A stretch of 6,094 bases of DNA from Propionibacteriaceae bacterium (GTDB taxonomy: Bacteria > Actinomycetota > Actinomycetes > Propionibacteriales > Propionibacteriaceae): assembly GCA_003451975.1 (NCBI GenBank), contig DMIX01000229.1, positions 1 to 6,094 on the forward strand. The letters run 5' to 3'. Below, piece by piece: positions 4,539 to 6,094 of this stretch. Under the pieces are notes generated by a model. The model was not told the origin of the DNA. It did not search any database and saw only the letters and a program-made list of their open reading frames with translations. Position 1 is the first letter of the stretch. The number at the start of each line of letters is the position of its first letter. The position numbers and the translations under genes were made by a program.

Positions 4539-6094
4539 GTGGCTGATCCCGTCGTATTCGCACTCCCGCGCCACCTCGCCGCGAAGGCGGAAGCCTCGCT
4601 CATCGAACATGACCAACGGCAGTTGGCGCTGGTCGCGGCCACGATCAGCGATCAGAAGCGTTCCCTGACGGCGCAGTTGGCCGAACTGCGCCGCGCTCCC
4701 GGACGGCGGGGTCGCGCCGCCATGGATCGCGACCTGGAGATCCATCGGCTGTCGGGTCGCCTCGGCGTGCTGCAGCGTTTCGGCGTCGACCTGTGCCTGG
4801 GACGCATCGTCGGACAGGACTCCGAGGTGGTCTACATCGGCAGGGTCGGGATCAGCGATAGCGCCGGAAACCCGCTCATCATCGACTGGCGCACTCCGGC
4901 GGCGGAGCCGTTCTTCGCAGCGACGGCGGCCCACCCGTTGGGCTTGGTGAGTCGACGCCGATATCGCTGGCGCGATGGTCGCATCGTCGACTATTGGGAT
5001 GAATCGTTCGCCGCAACTGCGGCGACGCAGGCGCTGGCGCTCGATCAGGACTCGGCCTTCATCGCCAGCCTGAGCTCGAGCCGATCGCGAAGGATGCGCG
5101 ATGTGCTGGCCACTCTCCAGGCCGACCAGGACGCCATTGTCCGTGCGGATTCAGCTGGCGCGTTGGTGGTCGACGGCGGCCCGGGCACGGGCAAGACCGT
5201 GGTCGCGCTGCACCGCGCGGCCTATCTGCTCTACGCCGATGCTCGACTGTCCGGGAGCCACGGCGGGCTGCTTTTCGTCGGACCCCACCGCCACTACCTG
5301 CGCTACGTCGCCGATGTGCTCCCCGGCTTGGGCGAGGAGGGGGTGCTCAGCTGCACCCTGGCGGATCTGGTTCCCCAGGGCACCGACGCGCAAGCCGAGC
5401 TACAGCCCGCTGTCGCGCGGCTGAAAGCATCGGCCAGATTGCTCGATGCCGTAGAACCCGCCGTCAGCCTCTATGAGGAACTGCCCACTGCGGCCATGAT
5501 CATCGAGACTCCGTGGGTCGAGGTACGCCTAACGCCCACCGATTGGGCCGAGGCGTTCGAAACCGTCGACGACGGGACGCCTCACAACGAGGCCCGCGAC
5601 GACATCTGGGAGGCACTGCTCGATATCGCGACCGAGATCGGCCTGAGCCAGATCGACGATGCCCCGGTGACTCCCGACGAACTGCGCGGTGCGCTCGCCA
5701 CCAACGATGATCTGCGACGGACTTTTCAACGAATCTGGCCGATCCTGCAGGCCACTGATCTGGTCGCAGACTTGTGGTCGGTACCTGCCTACCTGCGCCG
5801 CTGCGCACCCTGGCTCAGCGAGGAGGAGCTCCACCTCCTCAAACGTGCGGAGGGCTCACCGTGGACGACCGCCGATCTGCCCCTGCTGGATGCGATGCGG
5901 GCACGGCTCGGTGATCCGTTGGCTTCACTGCATCGCCGAGAGCGCCAAGCCGTCCTCGCCGAGGATCGCGCCTACATGGATCAGGTGGTGACGAATCTGC
6001 TCCAGGCCGATGACGATCCCGAAAGCCCGCTGCCGCTGCTCAACCGGCAGAGCCTGCGCGACGACCTCGTCCATGACGACGCTCTGCCCGAGAC
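4539..6094 (+). CDS. helR: HelR, RNA polymerase recycling motor ATPase (UvrD/HelD-like), 3' truncated by window
   Basis: HelR is a superfamily-1 helicase-like ATPase that binds RNA polymerase, clears stalled complexes and, in characterised actinobacteria, displaces rifamycins from the enzyme, giving tolerance. The frame is open from GTG 4539 to the end, 518 codons, about 70% of the usual length of just over 700 residues. The start follows AAGGAGG at 6 nt. The N-terminal 75 or so residues are charged and helical (HDQRQLALVAATISDQK onward), fitting the coiled-coil that inserts into the polymerase secondary channel. DWRTPAAEPFF (116-126) is a signature of HelD/HelR proteins. The Q-motif LQADQDAIVR (from about 193) precedes Walker A GPGTGKTVVALHRAAYLL, with Lys219 in GPGTGKT (214-220). 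LLFVGPHRHYLRYVADVLPGLGEEGV follows, close to known HelR proteins. PHNEARDDIW lies further on. Helicase motifs from Walker B onward should lie partly or wholly beyond the window. An upstream RAE-like site supports the assignment. Plain HelD is the alternative. Confidence 0.87.
   Translation, partial: MADPVVFALPRHLAAKAEASLIEHDQRQLALVAATISDQKRSLTAQLAELRRAPGRRGRAAMDRDLEIHRLSGRLGVLQRFGVDLCLGRIVGQDSEVVYIGRVGISDSAGNPLIIDWRTPAAEPFFAATAAHPLGLVSRRRYRWRDGRIVDYWDESFAATAATQALALDQDSAFIASLSSSRSRRMRDVLATLQADQDAIVRADSAGALVVDGGPGTGKTVVALHRAAYLLYADARLSGSHGGLLFVGPHRHYLRYVADVLPGLGEEGVLSCTLADLVPQGTDAQAELQPAVARLKASARLLDAVEPAVSLYEELPTAAMIIETPWVEVRLTPTDWAEAFETVDDGTPHNEARDDIWEALLDIATEIGLSQIDDAPVTPDELRGALATNDDLRRTFQRIWPILQATDLVADLWSVPAYLRRCAPWLSEEELHLLKRAEGSPWTTADLPLLDAMRARLGDPLASLHRRERQAVLAEDRAYMDQVVTNLLQADDDPESPLPLLNRQSLRDDLVHDDALPE

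Noticed and set aside
4398..4934. Minus-strand open frame of 178 codons across the RAE and the start of helR
   Set aside because: There is no family resemblance. It is opposite a clearly coding HelR N-terminus and runs through the regulatory palindrome.
1..6094. CRISPR arrays, tRNA or rRNA genes, prophage or transposase genes
   Set aside because: No regularly spaced repeats, cloverleaf-type segments or transposase/integrase motifs were seen on either strand.

Overview
The window looks like chromosome of a high-GC Gram-positive bacterium (Actinobacteria, possibly Propionibacteriaceae). The grounds are high G+C at third codon positions, a GTG start, a lipoprotein-anchored solute-binding protein, a HelR-type motor ATPase and a palindrome that matches the actinobacterial rifamycin-associated element (RAE). 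The family-level placement is a guess. All five complete or partial protein genes recognised, plus a partial sixth at the right edge, lie on the + strand.

Positions 1-3274 are one tightly packed transport cluster. It holds the C-terminal part of a FecCD/BtuC-type permease (cut by the window start), its ABC ATPase (7-nt overlap), a lipoprotein solute-binding protein (91-nt gap containing two GC-rich hairpins) and a BioB/HydE/HmdB-like radical SAM enzyme (8-nt gap). The transporter belongs to the iron-chelate/haem/corrinoid/molybdate importer group. The radical SAM enzyme has an unusual cysteine motif, C-X5-C-X2-C followed by a fourth Cys. It probably acts on, or helps make, the imported compound, but neither substrate can be read from sequence.

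Positions 3275-3432 hold a striking imperfect palindrome of about 75 bases (perfect 13-bp arms) right after the radical SAM stop, then a likely promoter for the next gene. Positions 3433-4281 encode a Cof-type HAD-IIB phosphatase with a complete set of catalytic motifs, followed by a 12-bp hairpin that probably ends its transcript.

Positions 4282-4538 are a 257-base regulatory gap. It carries a perfect 19-bp palindrome (4433-4451), nearly identical to the RAE, and a long leader with a hairpin that can hide the ribosome binding site. From 4539 to the window end runs an uninterrupted reading frame for HelR, the UvrD/HelD-like ATPase that removes stalled or rifamycin-bound RNA polymerase from DNA. 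It has no stop inside the window, so it is easy to miss when only closed ORFs are listed. The RAE followed by HelR predicts a rifamycin-inducible tolerance gene.
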